Position numbers and translations under genes: made by a program
Shown: positions 40,924 through 50,593 of the stretch, in pieces
Numbering within the stretch: position 1 is the first letter of the stretch
How the letters are laid out: each line of letters begins with the position of its first letter
NCBI RefSeq assembly: GCF_002250565.1
Contig: NZ_NMVJ01000001.1
Span: 62,001 to 126,000 of the forward strand
From: Parenemella sanctibonifatiensis
Lineage (GTDB): Bacteria > Actinomycetota > Actinomycetes > Propionibacteriales > Propionibacteriaceae
Length of the DNA: 64,000 bases
Reading direction: 5' to 3'
The notes under the pieces: generated by a model
Database searches by the model: none
Seen by the model: only the letters and a program-made list of their open reading frames with translations
What the model was told of the DNA's origin: nothing

Positions 40924-42249
40924 GTGCCCTGGCACCGCATCCGTACGCTGACCCTGCCCTCCTTCGCCGTCCCCCACCTTCGCCTCCCCAAGGGCTTCGA
41001 TGCCCTGGCCGTACGTGACTACCGCCTGTTCCTGGGATCCCAGGTCATCGCGAACACCGGCTTGTGGATGCAGCGCATCGCGCAGGACTGGTTGATCCTG
41101 CAACTCACCGGGAGCGCCGCTGCCGTCGGCCTGACGGTGGCCCTGCAGTTCGGCCCGGTCCTGCTCTTCGGCCTGTTCGGCGGCGCCCTGGCCGACAAGT
41201 TCGACCGGCGCAAGTTGCTGATGCTGACCCAGAGCGCTGCGGCGACTGTCGCCCTGTTGCTCGGTGTGCTGGCGATCAGCGGGTCCATCCAAGCCTGGCA
41301 CATCTGGCTGATGGCTTTCGTCACCGGCCTCATCACCGTCGTGGACAACCCGGCCCGGCAGGTCTTCGTGACCGAACTGGTCGGACCCAAGCTGATCCGC
41401 AACGCGGTCTCGCTCAACTCGATGGTCTTCCAGACCTCCGGCCTGGTCGGCCCCGCGCTGGCCGGCGTCCTGATCGGTCTGGTTGGCGAGGGCCCCTCCT
41501 TCATCGTCAACGGTGTCGCGACCGCCCTGGTGGTCTTCGCCCTCGCCGCGATCCGGACCCGTTCGGAACGCTCCGAGGCGACCAACCTGGTGCCGACCCG
41601 CTCCGAGCTGGCCGCCGGGCTGAGCGCGATCGCCAACCGACCGCGACTGCTGTGGCCGATCATCGCGGTCGGCGCGATGGGCCTGGTCGCCTTCAACGGA
41701 GGCGTGCTGTACGCCGCCTTCGCCGAGCGGGAGTTCGAGATGGGCGTCGGCGGCTACAGCCTGTTCACCGCCGCGGCCGCCATCGGCGCCGTCATTGGCG
41801 CGGTGGTCTGCGCCCGGGTCCAGATCAGCATGCGGCTGCGCACCCTGGTCAGCATGGTGGCGTTGTCCGGCGTGCTGTTCACGCTGACCGCCCTGACCCC
41901 GACGCCATGGCTGATGGCGATCGTGCTGGTGGTCTACGGCGCCTCCACGATGCTCTTCCTCATCACCGCGAACTCGACGGTCCAGATCACCTGCCCGCCG
42001 CACCTGCGCGGTCGCGTGATGAGCGTCTACATCATGGTGCTGTTTGGCGGTCAGGCACTGGGCAACCCGTTGGCCGGCGCCATGACCGACCACCTCGGCG
42101 TACGTCTCACCTCACTGCTGTGCGGCCTGTTCGCGATCACGACCGCCCTGGCCGTGGGCGCGGTGCTGGCCCGCCGCGGCGACCTGAAGCTACAGGTCAA
42201 CCGGACCGTACGCCGTCCGGTCGAGATCGTCCGGGCCCACGCCCACTGA
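40924..42249 (+). CDS. MFS exporter (EntS/MFS_3 type)
   Basis: 441 residues with 11-12 helices. The start region FDALAVRDYRLFLGSQVIAN then TGLWMQRIAQDWLILQLTGS is the hallmark of the MFS_3 branch related to EntS. FGGALADKFDRRKLLMLTQS is motif A. These proteins export siderophores, drugs or peptides. The GTG at 40924 has no strong ribosome site and an internal start is possible. It is divergent from the LysR gene, which probably regulates it, and converges with the SGNH hydrolase gene. Its insertion splits proB from proA. Confidence 0.9.
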   Translation: MPWHRIRTLTLPSFAVPHLRLPKGFDALAVRDYRLFLGSQVIANTGLWMQRIAQDWLILQLTGSAAAVGLTVALQFGPVLLFGLFGGALADKFDRRKLLMLTQSAAATVALLLGVLAISGSIQAWHIWLMAFVTGLITVVDNPARQVFVTELVGPKLIRNAVSLNSMVFQTSGLVGPALAGVLIGLVGEGPSFIVNGVATALVVFALAAIRTRSERSEATNLVPTRSELAAGLSAIANRPRLLWPIIAVGAMGLVAFNGGVLYAAFAEREFEMGVGGYSLFTAAAAIGAVIGAVVCARVQISMRLRTLVSMVALSGVLFTLTALTPTPWLMAIVLVVYGASTMLFLITANSTVQITCPPHLRGRVMSVYIMVLFGGQALGNPLAGAMTDHLGVRLTSLLCGLFAITTALAVGAVLARRGDLKLQVNRTVRRPVEIVRAHAH

Positions 42250-42261
42250 ACGCGCACTGAA

Positions 42262-43011
42262 TCAGAAGCCGGCCCGATCGATCGCCGCGACCCACTCGTG
42301 GGTCCACAGCTGGTAGCCCCGGACGTTGGGATGGAATGCGTCCGGGGCGACCAGCCGCCGGTATTCCCACAGGGTCGGCTGCTGGCTCGCCTCGAACACC
42401 GGCACCAACCGGTGGCCGTGCGCGGCAACCACACGGCGGATCACCTCGTTGGCTCGGATGATCCGTCGGTTGAGCAGCCCGCCGCCGCTGATGCCGGGCA
42501 GGTCACCGATGAAACTCCCCGTCGGCACGGTCTCGGCGATGGTGGTCATGTTCGCGGTGAACCGATCCGGGTCAAAGCGGGCCTTCACCGCATCGTTGAC
42601 CCCGATCGAGACTGTCAGCAGGTCCGGTGCCCCGTCCGTGGCGAGCAGGTCGCGCAACAACGGCAACTGCTCCCGGACCAGGTCCGCGGTGGTGGCGCCG
42701 CTGACACTGAGGTTGACCACCCCGACGGTGGTCCCCCATCGCTGTTCCAGATGGTTGGCAACCCCATGCACCCACGCCTGCCGCGGGTCGTCGACGCCGA
42801 CACCCTGGCTCGAGGAATCCCCCAGTGCGACATAGCGTCGCTCTCCCTGGCTGCCACGGTCCTGCCAGTACGCCCGGTGCCGCTCGACGTGGGGTCGCAT
42901 CGTCTGGACGCCAGCGAAGTAGTGGAATGCGGCGGCGCCAAGGCCCGCGGCGGCGACACCGGCGAGGATGAGGGGACCAGTCAGTTTCGAGGCAGGGGTC
43001 ACGACGTCCAT
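42262..43011 (-). CDS. SGNH/GDSL-type hydrolase
   Basis: 249 residues. A hydrophobic N-terminal segment (LILAGVAAAGLGAAAFHYFA) anchors or exports it. Block I is YVALGDSSSQGVGV with the nucleophile Ser, block III the Asn-containing SIGVNDAVKARF, and block V DAFHPNVRGYQ with the Asp and His. Relatives are esterases acting on lipids, acyl or acetyl groups on the cell surface. It lies downstream of proB with a 22-nt gap on the same strand and may be read with obgE-proB. Confidence 0.88.
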   Translation of the reverse strand: MDVVTPASKLTGPLILAGVAAAGLGAAAFHYFAGVQTMRPHVERHRAYWQDRGSQGERRYVALGDSSSQGVGVDDPRQAWVHGVANHLEQRWGTTVGVVNLSVSGATTADLVREQLPLLRDLLATDGAPDLLTVSIGVNDAVKARFDPDRFTANMTTIAETVPTGSFIGDLPGISGGGLLNRRIIRANEVIRRVVAAHGHRLVPVFEASQQPTLWEYRRLVAPDAFHPNVRGYQLWTHEWVAAIDRAGF

Positions 43012-43033
43012 GCTGCCAGTCGGACCGAACCGC

Positions 43034-44167
43034 TCAGCGCTCGGCCGGCTCCGGAGCGACGCGCGCCTCCGGCGGCCTCAGCACCATGACGTCGCGGTGC
43101 ACGATGGAACGCCGCAATTGCGGATCGAGGTCGCCGGTGGATCGTCCGATCAATTCGGGCAGCCGATCCGAGTCGTACGCCACCAGCCCCCGCCCGATGA
43201 CCCGACCCTGCGGGTCGCGGAGCTCAACCGGGTCATGGGCCTGGAAGTGGCCCGACACGGCGGTGATGCCCGCCGCCAGCAGGGAGGCACCTCGCTGCTG
43301 CAGCGCGCGCACCGCCCCCTGGTCCAACGTCAGCACCCCCCTGGCCTTGCTGGCGTGAGCCAGCCACATGAGCCGGGCCGGCCGCCGCTTGCCGGTGCGA
43401 TGGAAGAACGTGCCGACGTCCTCGCCGGCCAGCGCCTCGCGGGCCAACTGGGTGGAGGTGACCAGCGCCGGGATGCCGGCCGAGGTCGCCATCCGGGCCG
43501 CATCGATCTTGGTCTGCATGCCGCCGGTCCCCACCGAGGTGCCGCCGCGGGAGGTGTCGATCCCCGCCAGGTCGGCGACCGCATCGCGCACCTCACTGAT
43601 CCGGCGGGCCTCGGGGTCGCTGGGATGGGCGGTGTAGACGGCGTCGGTGTCACTGAGCAACACCAACGCGTCGGCATGCACCAGATGCGCGGTCAGGGCG
43701 GCGAGCCGGTCGTTGTCACCGAATCGGATCTCGTCGGTGGCGACCGTGTCGTTCTCGTTGACGATCGGGACCACCCCGAAGTGCAGCAGCCGCTCCAGGG
43801 TCCGCAGCGCATTGCGATAGGACTGCTGTCCAGTGATGTCTCCCACCGTCAGCAACACCTGCCCGACGGTCAGGTCACGGGTCGCGAAATGTTGGGCATA
43901 GTGCTGGATCAGGATGCCCTGCCCCACCGCCGCTGCGGCCTGCTGGTCCGCGAGGTTGCGGGGCCGGCGCTTCATCGCCAACGGCGAGATGCCAGCAGCG
44001 ATCGCCCCGGAGGAGACCAGCACCACCTCACGGCCACTGGCCCGCCAGTCCGCCAACGCATCCACCAGCGCGGCGATTCGGTCCAAGTCGGCGCGTCCGT
44101 TGGTGGTCAGCGATGAGGACCCCACCTTGACCACCACTCGCGTGGCGGCCGTGATCTCATCACGCAT
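43034..44167 (-). CDS. proB: Glutamate 5-kinase
   Basis: 377 residues. The amino acid kinase domain shows RVVVKVGSSSLTTN, LVSSGAIAAGISPLAM, PIVNENDTVATDEIRFGDND and VGTGGMQTKIDAARMATSAG. A C-terminal PUA domain follows (KARGVLTLDQGAVRALQQRG). It phosphorylates glutamate as the first and feedback-controlled step of proline synthesis. The ATG at 44167 overlaps the obgE stop by one base (TGATG), so the two are coupled. proA, normally next, is displaced 3 kb downstream. Confidence 0.97.
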   Translation of the reverse strand: MRDEITAATRVVVKVGSSSLTTNGRADLDRIAALVDALADWRASGREVVLVSSGAIAAGISPLAMKRRPRNLADQQAAAAVGQGILIQHYAQHFATRDLTVGQVLLTVGDITGQQSYRNALRTLERLLHFGVVPIVNENDTVATDEIRFGDNDRLAALTAHLVHADALVLLSDTDAVYTAHPSDPEARRISEVRDAVADLAGIDTSRGGTSVGTGGMQTKIDAARMATSAGIPALVTSTQLAREALAGEDVGTFFHRTGKRRPARLMWLAHASKARGVLTLDQGAVRALQQRGASLLAAGITAVSGHFQAHDPVELRDPQGRVIGRGLVAYDSDRLPELIGRSTGDLDPQLRRSIVHRDVMVLRPPEARVAPEPAER

Positions 44168-45681
44168 CAAGCATCCTTGACCGGGTCGCCGTCGGAGTCT
44201 TCGGCGACCGGGGCATACCGGCTGGTGTGTTCAGCGGCCCGCTCCTTGGCCTGGTGATAGGCCCGGTCGGCCTCCCGGCGTCGTACGGCCGCGGGACGCT
44301 GCTCCTCGAGACGGTGGTCCTCGCCACGACGGGCCAGGTTCTCCACCCCGGCCTCGACCTGCGGGGCGAAGTCGAAGACGACCGGGTTGTCACCGGCGCC
44401 GATCGCAACGGCGTCGCCGGCTTCGGCACCGAGGGCCAGCAGTTCGTTCTCGATGCCGAGTCGGTTGAGGCGGTCGGCGAGATAGCCCACGGCCTCAGGG
44501 TTGAGGAAGTCGGTCTGGCGCACCCAGCGCTCGGGCTTGGCACCGCGGACCCGCCACACCTGGCCACCCTCGCCGTCGCCCTGCCGCTTGATGGTGAAGT
44601 CGGCGCCCGGGCCACTGTCGACGGGGGTGGGCCGGATGACGATCCGGGTGGGTTCGTCCTCGACCGCAGCCGTACGCCGCTCCTCGACGAGGGCTGCCAT
44701 GGCGTACAGCAGCGGCTTGAGTCCCTCGCTGGTCTTGGTGGAAATCGGGAAGACCGGCCAACCGAATTCAGCGACGTCGGCGGCGACGATCTCACTCATG
44801 TCGGCCGCATCAGGTACGTCGATCTTGTTCAACGCGACCAGCCGCGGCCGGTCCTCCAATCCGCCGTGGGCGGCCAGCTCCGCCTCGATGACGCGCAGGT
44901 CACTGACCGGGTCACGGTCGGGTTCGAAGGTGGCGAGGTCGACCACATGGACCAGCGCCTGGCACCGTTCGATGTGCCGCAGGAAGTCATGCCCAAGGCC
45001 ACGACCATCCGAGGCACCTTCGATCAGCCCGGGCACGTCGGCGACGGTGAAGGTGGTCTCGCCGGCCTGCACCACGCCCAGGTTGGGGATCAGGGTGGTG
45101 AAGGGATAGTCGGCAATTTTGGGGCGAGCCTGGGAGATCGCGGCGATCAGCGAGGACTTGCCGGCGGAGGGATATCCGACCAGTCCGACATCGGCGACCA
45201 CCTTGAGCTCAAGCTGGATCTCCCGTTCCTCGCCCTCCTCCCCCAGCAGGGCGAAACCCGGCGCCTTGCGGCTGGATGAGGCGAGCGCCGCGTTCCCCAG
45301 TCCGCCGCGGCCACCGGGGGCGATGACGACCTCGGCGCCGGCATCAGTGAGGTCGGCCACCACCTCACCTGTGTTCAGGTCAGTGACGCTGGTGCCCTGC
45401 GGCACCGTCAGCACGACATCGGCACCGCGCGCACCGTTGGCATGGTCACCCTTGCCGGGCTGGCCGTTCGTCGCCTGCCGCCGCGAGCTGCGGTGGTATT
45501 CGACCAGCGTCGTCAGGCCGGGATCGACGCGCAGGATCACCGATCCGCCGTCGCCGCCGTTGCCACCGTCGGGCCCACCGAGCGGCTTGAACTTCTCGCG
45601 GTGCACCGATGCGCAGCCATTGCCACCCTTGCCGCCGGCGACGGTGAGCCTGACCCGGTCAACAAAACTGGGAATTGCCAT
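44167..45681 (-). CDS. obgE: GTPase ObgE/CgtA
   Basis: 504 residues. The glycine-rich Obg fold is at about 1-160 ([32 protein letters not shown]). The G domain begins [19 protein letters not shown], with [10 protein letters not shown] and the NKID specificity loop. The C-terminal OCT domain is at about 340-430, followed by a charged tail. It is an essential GTPase acting in large-subunit assembly and stress response. GAGGAG precedes the ATG. The usual upstream genes rplU and rpmA are 15 kb away at 60.9-61.5 kb, separated by the catabolic cluster. Confidence 0.97.
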   Translation of the reverse strand: MAIPSFVDRVRLTVAGGKGGNGCASVHREKFKPLGGPDGGNGGDGGSVILRVDPGLTTLVEYHRSSRRQATNGQPGKGDHANGARGADVVLTVPQGTSVTDLNTGEVVADLTDAGAEVVIAPGGRGGLGNAALASSSRKAPGFALLGEEGEEREIQLELKVVADVGLVGYPSAGKSSLIAAISQARPKIADYPFTTLIPNLGVVQAGETTFTVADVPGLIEGASDGRGLGHDFLRHIERCQALVHVVDLATFEPDRDPVSDLRVIEAELAAHGGLEDRPRLVALNKIDVPDAADMSEIVAADVAEFGWPVFPISTKTSEGLKPLLYAMAALVEERRTAAVEDEPTRIVIRPTPVDSGPGADFTIKRQGDGEGGQVWRVRGAKPERWVRQTDFLNPEAVGYLADRLNRLGIENELLALGAEAGDAVAIGAGDNPVVFDFAPQVEAGVENLARRGEDHRLEEQRPAAVRRREADRAYHQAKERAAEHTSRYAPVAEDSDGDPVKDA

Positions 45682-45734
45682 GGTTACTCCTCGGCCGTGG
45701 AAGCCCCCAGTCTAGGGTGTGTGGGCCGGTGTGC

Positions 45735-47012
45735 TCAGTCGATCCGGATCGCGTCGCCGCTGGCGGCAGAACGCCAGATTGCCTCACCTGCGGCCACCGC
45801 ATCGACTGCCTCGGCCAACGAGGCCGAAGCGCCGAGTTGTTGGGTGCGACCGGTCGCACCCCGAAACAGATCCGCGCGCATCAGTCCATCGGCGCCGCCA
45901 TGACCGTTTTCGGAGACGGCCGGGACCTCGATCGGCTGCGGTTCCCCGAAGAGCGGCAGCCACCAGGCGTACTCCCCCTGCGGCAGCGGGCCGCCGTCGG
46001 CGAGCCGCCCGGTCCGCATCTCCAGCCGCCCGGCCGTGCCGGAGATGCCGATGGTGGCGCCCTCCCACGGCGAGGAGAAGTCGATGGAATAGGTCGCCTG
46101 GACGCCACCGGCGTACCCGATGACCGCACTGTAGGTGTCCTCGACGTCGATGGCGTCGTCGTAGAGCCACAGCGGATTCTCGACCGGATACTCCATCGGG
46201 TAGCCGACACCGAGCAGGCCGGTCCGCTCGCGGTCGCCGGGCTGCAGAGCGTTGCTGTCGCCCTGCGCCAGGAAGTAGGGGTCCTCGCGCCAGGGCTGCT
46301 CGGCGGTGCTGGCGTACGCGCCGTCGGGGCCGTAGAAGTGGCGGGCGCCGCGGCCGAAGACCACCTCGGGCCGGGCGCTGGCCCACCACTGCAGCAGGTC
46401 GAGGTGGTGGCTGGACTTGTGCACCGACAGGCCGCCGGAACGGGCGCGCTCCCGATTCCAGCGCAGGAAGTAGCCGGCGCCATGGCGGGTGTCGACGCGG
46501 TGTTGGTATTCGATCTGGGTGACCCGGCCGATCGCGCCCTCCTGGATCATCTCCATCAGGCGCAGGTGCTTGGGGGCATAGCGCAGGTTGTGCGCGACCC
46601 GCACCCGGACTCCACTGGCCTCCGCCGCCTCCAGCAGTCGGCGGCCGTCGGCCGCCGTGGTGGTGACCGGCTTCTCGACGATCACCTCCACCCCGGCCTC
46701 GACCGCGGCCAGCGCATACTCCAGGTGGGTGTGGTCGGGGGTGGCGACGATGAGGCAGTCGCAGTTGGCCAGCACCTCATCGAGCTGGTCCGGACTGTAC
46801 GCCGGCAGGTCTGCCTTGACTGCGGCGGCGACAGCCTGGGCGCGTACCAAGTCCTTGTCGACCAGTGCGGTGACCTCGGCAACGTCGCGATAGTCCTCGC
46901 CACTGGCTCCGTAGCCCAGGGTGGCGTCCTCCTCTCCGTTGACGCCCAGCAACGGCAGCAGGAAGCCGCCGATCCCGCGGTTGGAGGTCCCACACAGTGC
47001 GTACCGGATCAC
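45735..47012 (-). CDS. Gfo/Idh/MocA family oxidoreductase (first copy)
   Basis: 425 residues. The Rossmann start is MIRYALCGTSNRGIGGFLLP, with CDCLIVATPDHTHLEYALAA and the catalytic-type VEKPVTTTAADGRRLLEAAE. The substrate domain shows SGGLSVHKSSHHLDLLQWWA with a His that could serve as the general acid/base. Members oxidise or epimerise sugars, inositols and sugar acids with NAD(P). GAGGAG precedes the GTG start at 47012. It is divergent from the alpha/beta hydrolase gene over 69 nt containing a LacI-type operator, so both belong to the amino-sugar regulon. Confidence 0.92.
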   Translation of the reverse strand: MIRYALCGTSNRGIGGFLLPLLGVNGEEDATLGYGASGEDYRDVAEVTALVDKDLVRAQAVAAAVKADLPAYSPDQLDEVLANCDCLIVATPDHTHLEYALAAVEAGVEVIVEKPVTTTAADGRRLLEAAEASGVRVRVAHNLRYAPKHLRLMEMIQEGAIGRVTQIEYQHRVDTRHGAGYFLRWNRERARSGGLSVHKSSHHLDLLQWWASARPEVVFGRGARHFYGPDGAYASTAEQPWREDPYFLAQGDSNALQPGDRERTGLLGVGYPMEYPVENPLWLYDDAIDVEDTYSAVIGYAGGVQATYSIDFSSPWEGATIGISGTAGRLEMRTGRLADGGPLPQGEYAWWLPLFGEPQPIEVPAVSENGHGGADGLMRADLFRGATGRTQQLGASASLAEAVDAVAAGEAIWRSAASGDAIRID

Positions 47013-47042
47013 CTTTGCTCCTCAGAAGATCGCGTCACTGCA

Positions 47043-47063
47043 AGTGCAGCAACCGTTTGCACT
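47043..47063. promoter_or_regulatory. LacI-type operator between the divergent gfo and hydrolase genes
   Basis: The core GCAACCGTTTGC (47049-47060) fits GCAANCGNTTGC. Outer arms AGTGCA and TGCACT (47043-47048, 47058-47063) extend the symmetry. The same TGCAGCAA-type 17-mer occurs before the gfo-ABC operon and before nagB, so the LacI protein encoded at 57804-58787 is the likely binder. Confidence 0.75.
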
Positions 47064-47081
47064 GTTGTAGTGTAGGCGAGT

Positions 47082-48884
47082 ATGAAGCCGGTTGACACCC
47101 CCGGTCACAGCATCCGCCCGAGCCTGGACGGCCATTGGGATGCCTCCCTCGATCTGCTGCGCCACACCACGAGTCGCACCATTGCGGCGGTGGCACGGCA
47201 GCGCCGCCAGGACCGCGATCTGCTGGCGGACGGTGGCCTCGATGCCGCCCGGGCCGAGATTCGGGCCCGTCTGGCGGTCGCGCTGACCATGGACCCCGAC
47301 GCTGAGCCGGAGCCGCTGACCGGGGAGCGGGTGCGCGAGGCGACCGGCGATGCCCCGGAACTGTGGCTGCTGCGGACGCCCGCGGGCTCCCCGCTGACGG
47401 CGACGCGACACGTCCCGGCCGGCGACCCGAGGGCTCAGTTGATCATGATTCCCGGCCACGCGCTGGAGGGGAAGGCCTATCCGCAGTATCAGGCGGTGGG
47501 TGCGGCCATGGCCCGCGCAGGGATCCAGACCTGGACACCGGATCCGCTCGGGCAGGGGGAACGGCTGTCACGGCCGGGCGAGCTGGCCGGCAGCACGACC
47601 GAGCATGCCGACGCCGGATTCGAGGCGTGGCGGCGCGGGCTCAACCCGATGCGGTGGTTCCTGGCCGAGATCCGCAGCCTGGTGTCGCGGCTGCTCGCCG
47701 ATCATCCCGAGCTGCCGATCTTTGTCATGGGACACAGCGGCGGCGGCACCCAGACCGCGCAACTCGGCGCGGTGGAGCCCCGGGTGGCCGGCGCGGTGAT
47801 CGCCTGCAGCATCACCAGTCGCGCCGACCATGTCTGGTCGGGCAACCGGATCGACGCCGAGCAGGTGCTGCTGGGCGCCGACGGCCTCGATGCGCACCAC
47901 CTGCTGGCGGCATGGGCGCCCCGGCCGACGCTGGTGCTCAGCACCACGGCGGACTTCTTCGGGCTGCGGGGCGCTCAGGGTGAGGTGGAGCGCGCGAAGC
48001 CCTGGTGGGATGGGTCGTCGCATGGGCCGGACGGGCTGCGCCAGGTCGTCGTGGATGCGCCGCATGCCCTCACCGAGGACATGCGCACCGAGGCGGTGAA
48101 CTTCGTGGCGGGCCTGTGCGGCGCCGGGGCTTCGGAGTCGCTTGCAGCCGATTCCTCGAGGTCTGCCGCCCCCGCCCCTGCCGCCACGGCGCTGCAGGTG
48201 ACCCGCAGCGGCCAGGTGCGAGGGGAGGTGGCCGGCCCGCTGCTGCTCGACCTGGCCCACGCCGCACCCGAGCTGCCGCTGACCGCCGAACGGGTCCGGG
48301 CGATGGTCGACCTCAAGGGTCGACCGCTGTCCGAACCGTACGCGAGGTGGCTCCCGGAGGCCGACCACATGGCCCACGTCCTGTGGCAGGTTGAGCCAGC
48401 ACCCGAGGGTTTGGCCGAGGACACGCCGGCCGCGGGCCTGTATGGCGCGGGCATCTGGCAGCAGGCGCCCGACCGCAGCGCCCGCCTCAACCTGCACCTG
48501 TGCGATGTGCGGCAGCCGCCGGCGCGCCCGCGACTGCCCGGCGCCACCCTGATGGTCGACGTACGCGGACACGGTGCCCTGACCGTGCACCAGCGCGACG
48601 ACCTCTCCCCCGACCATCCGGCCAGCAGCACCGCTCGGGTGCTGTCCGAACTGCTGGCGCTGGGCGACAGCCTCTTCGCGGGCCGGGTGCGCGACGTCCT
48701 CCAGGCCGCCCGCGTCCTGCGCGACCGCCACGGCGAACCGACTGCCCCGATCACCGTGACCGCCGAGCCAGACCTGGCCCGGGTGGCGTACGCCGCCAGC
48801 CTGGCCGACCCGACCCTGATCTGGGACGGGCCGAGCGATCCACCCGGGACCTGGCAGGACGCGGCACCGCTGCCCATGGACTGA
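47082..48884 (+). CDS. Alpha/beta hydrolase, 600 residues, in the amino-sugar cluster
   Basis: A helical N-terminal part of about 110 residues (TSRTIAAVARQRRQDRDLLA) is followed by a hydrolase core. The nucleophile is Ser219 in FVMGHSGGGTQTAQ, with the acid in LVLSTTADFFG and the His in VDAPHALTEDM. The core resembles acetyl-xylan-esterase/prolyl-oligopeptidase-like enzymes that act on acylated sugars. A further C-terminal region of about 230 residues (WLPEADHMAHVLWQVEPAPE; LMVDVRGHGALTVHQRDDLS) looks like a second, degenerate hydrolase domain. No signal peptide is present. An operator lies 22 nt upstream. De-acylation of imported glycan pieces is inferred. Confidence 0.8.
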   Translation: MKPVDTPGHSIRPSLDGHWDASLDLLRHTTSRTIAAVARQRRQDRDLLADGGLDAARAEIRARLAVALTMDPDAEPEPLTGERVREATGDAPELWLLRTPAGSPLTATRHVPAGDPRAQLIMIPGHALEGKAYPQYQAVGAAMARAGIQTWTPDPLGQGERLSRPGELAGSTTEHADAGFEAWRRGLNPMRWFLAEIRSLVSRLLADHPELPIFVMGHSGGGTQTAQLGAVEPRVAGAVIACSITSRADHVWSGNRIDAEQVLLGADGLDAHHLLAAWAPRPTLVLSTTADFFGLRGAQGEVERAKPWWDGSSHGPDGLRQVVVDAPHALTEDMRTEAVNFVAGLCGAGASESLAADSSRSAAPAPAATALQVTRSGQVRGEVAGPLLLDLAHAAPELPLTAERVRAMVDLKGRPLSEPYARWLPEADHMAHVLWQVEPAPEGLAEDTPAAGLYGAGIWQQAPDRSARLNLHLCDVRQPPARPRLPGATLMVDVRGHGALTVHQRDDLSPDHPASSTARVLSELLALGDSLFAGRVRDVLQAARVLRDRHGEPTAPITVTAEPDLARVAYAASLADPTLIWDGPSDPPGTWQDAAPLPMD

Positions 48885-48911
48885 CGGCCCTGGTGACTCA
48901 CCCCGCGCAGG

Positions 48912-50492
48912 TCAGCCGGGTGGGCCCGTAGCTGCGGCTCGTGCCCTCGCTCTGGCGTGCAGGACCTCGGTGAGGGCGCACTGGTCCCTTGACACTGAAT
49001 CGACTGGTCTTCCGGTGTCGGGATCGAGTCGGTGGGTGCCGTTGGGGGTGACCTCGAAGCGTTGCCCGGCCGGGGTGCACCACTGGATGCTGCTCGGCCC
49101 CGTCACCGTGGAGGTGAACCCGGCGTGGGTTTTCGCCCGGTGGGCGCCTGCCACCAATGGCACCAAGTTGGTCTCACAGGTAGCACCGCCCGGCGCGGGG
49201 ATGACGTGGTCGACCTGGATCGAGCGGACCCTGCTCCGGGTCGTGCTCAACGGGTACGCCTCGTGGTCCCAGCGCCATCGCAGGCGTTGCTTCATCGCCT
49301 TGTTCGGGAAGCGGGTCGTCGCCACCGTCGCATCGTTGAGGTTGATCACCGGCTGCACCACGACCTTTCCCGCCGTGCTGAGCACCTCAGCGATCTCACC
49401 CGAGGTCGCCGACGTGTCGAACGCCTCCCACCAACCACCACGACCACTCTCGAGGTCGGCGGCTTCGGCGTGGATCACGAGCTTCACGTGGTCCCCACCG
49501 CGAACGCCCGCCACCACCTCAGCCGCATGTTCGGCGCACAGTTGCCGGGTGGAGGAGCCCGGCGCGGTCGAGTGTCCGTCAGCCCACTGGTCCGGGCACC
49601 CCGGCCGCAGTCCCTGATCGGCCTCGACGTCCTGGTCGACGACCGGGTCCCCGGCATCGTCGACGGGCAGCGGATCCTGCGCCAACAAACTCGCCGCGGC
49701 CTGGGGCGTCGCGAGGATGCCGAGCGCCTTGGCGCGATACTCACCCTTGCCCCAATTCCATGCCGTCGTGTCGACCCCGTCCAGGTCGGCCAACCGGCGC
49801 GCCAGCGTGTCCAGGGTCTGATCGATCGCGTGCCCGTCCCGGGTATCGACCTGACCGCGCAGGGCCAACGTCCCCAACCCGGCGTCGCGACCATCGAGCT
49901 GCACATACCGGTGGGCCAACTGGCTCCGCCGCCGTTCCTCGGCCTCGTCATCGCGGCGTACGACTTCCTTGCGCACCAGCGACCGGATCCGACCCGTCGG
50001 CAACGACGGCAGCTTGGGGCTGACCTCCTCGTCCAGCTCCAAGCAGACCGGGAGCGGCAAGAGCCGAGTCTCCCGCGCGACCATCCGCGCATCACCGAGG
50101 TCGACCTCGAGATCCACGCACAGCTGATGCAGCTTCGGCAGCCGATGCCGCAGGTCCTGCACATCCCTGATCCAGTCATCGGCCGCCAAGGGCGACAGCC
50201 CCAGGGCCGGCCCCAACTCGAGCCGGAGAAACTCCGAGACCTGCGCAGTTCCGTCCCCGCCGAAGGTCACCAGCTTCTCGCCGTAGAGGGTGCGAGCTTC
50301 CATGCCCGCCTCATCGACCCCGTCGACCCCGGACCAGGCATCACACGCCGCCCCGATCAACAGCATCTTCTGGGCGACGAGCTCGCGCTCCCGGCGCGTG
50401 ACGGCAGTCAACTCCGAGATCAACTCACGACGCGACAGCGTGGACAGATCCGCCGCCGGCGCGGTGTCGGGCTCGGCATCAGACTGGTCCAT
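48912..50492 (-). CDS. DUF222/13E12 repeat family protein with HNH endonuclease domain
   Basis: 526 residues. The DUF222 part has STLSRRELISELTAVTRRER, KEVVRRDDEAEERRRSQLAH and LALRGQVDTRDGHAIDQTLD. The C-terminal HNH nuclease is VDHVIPAPGGATCETNLVPL with AHRAKTHAGF. Such genes occur in several copies in actinobacterial genomes and behave as mobile or repeated units; activity is rarely known. AGGAGGTGACCTG precedes the ATG. It sits between the hydrolase and the ABC genes, where it has no obvious metabolic role, so it probably inserted later. Confidence 0.92.
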   Translation of the reverse strand: MDQSDAEPDTAPAADLSTLSRRELISELTAVTRRERELVAQKMLLIGAACDAWSGVDGVDEAGMEARTLYGEKLVTFGGDGTAQVSEFLRLELGPALGLSPLAADDWIRDVQDLRHRLPKLHQLCVDLEVDLGDARMVARETRLLPLPVCLELDEEVSPKLPSLPTGRIRSLVRKEVVRRDDEAEERRRSQLAHRYVQLDGRDAGLGTLALRGQVDTRDGHAIDQTLDTLARRLADLDGVDTTAWNWGKGEYRAKALGILATPQAAASLLAQDPLPVDDAGDPVVDQDVEADQGLRPGCPDQWADGHSTAPGSSTRQLCAEHAAEVVAGVRGGDHVKLVIHAEAADLESGRGGWWEAFDTSATSGEIAEVLSTAGKVVVQPVINLNDATVATTRFPNKAMKQRLRWRWDHEAYPLSTTRSRVRSIQVDHVIPAPGGATCETNLVPLVAGAHRAKTHAGFTSTVTGPSSIQWCTPAGQRFEVTPNGTHRLDPDTGRPVDSVSRDQCALTEVLHARARARAAATGPPG

Positions 50493-50593
50493 CAGGTCAC
50501 CTCCTACTCGATGACCTCAGTCAACCACCCACCACCGACAAAAAATCACGCCCAACCGCCAACCGGCCAGAAACTATCGAAAGAACCAGCGAA

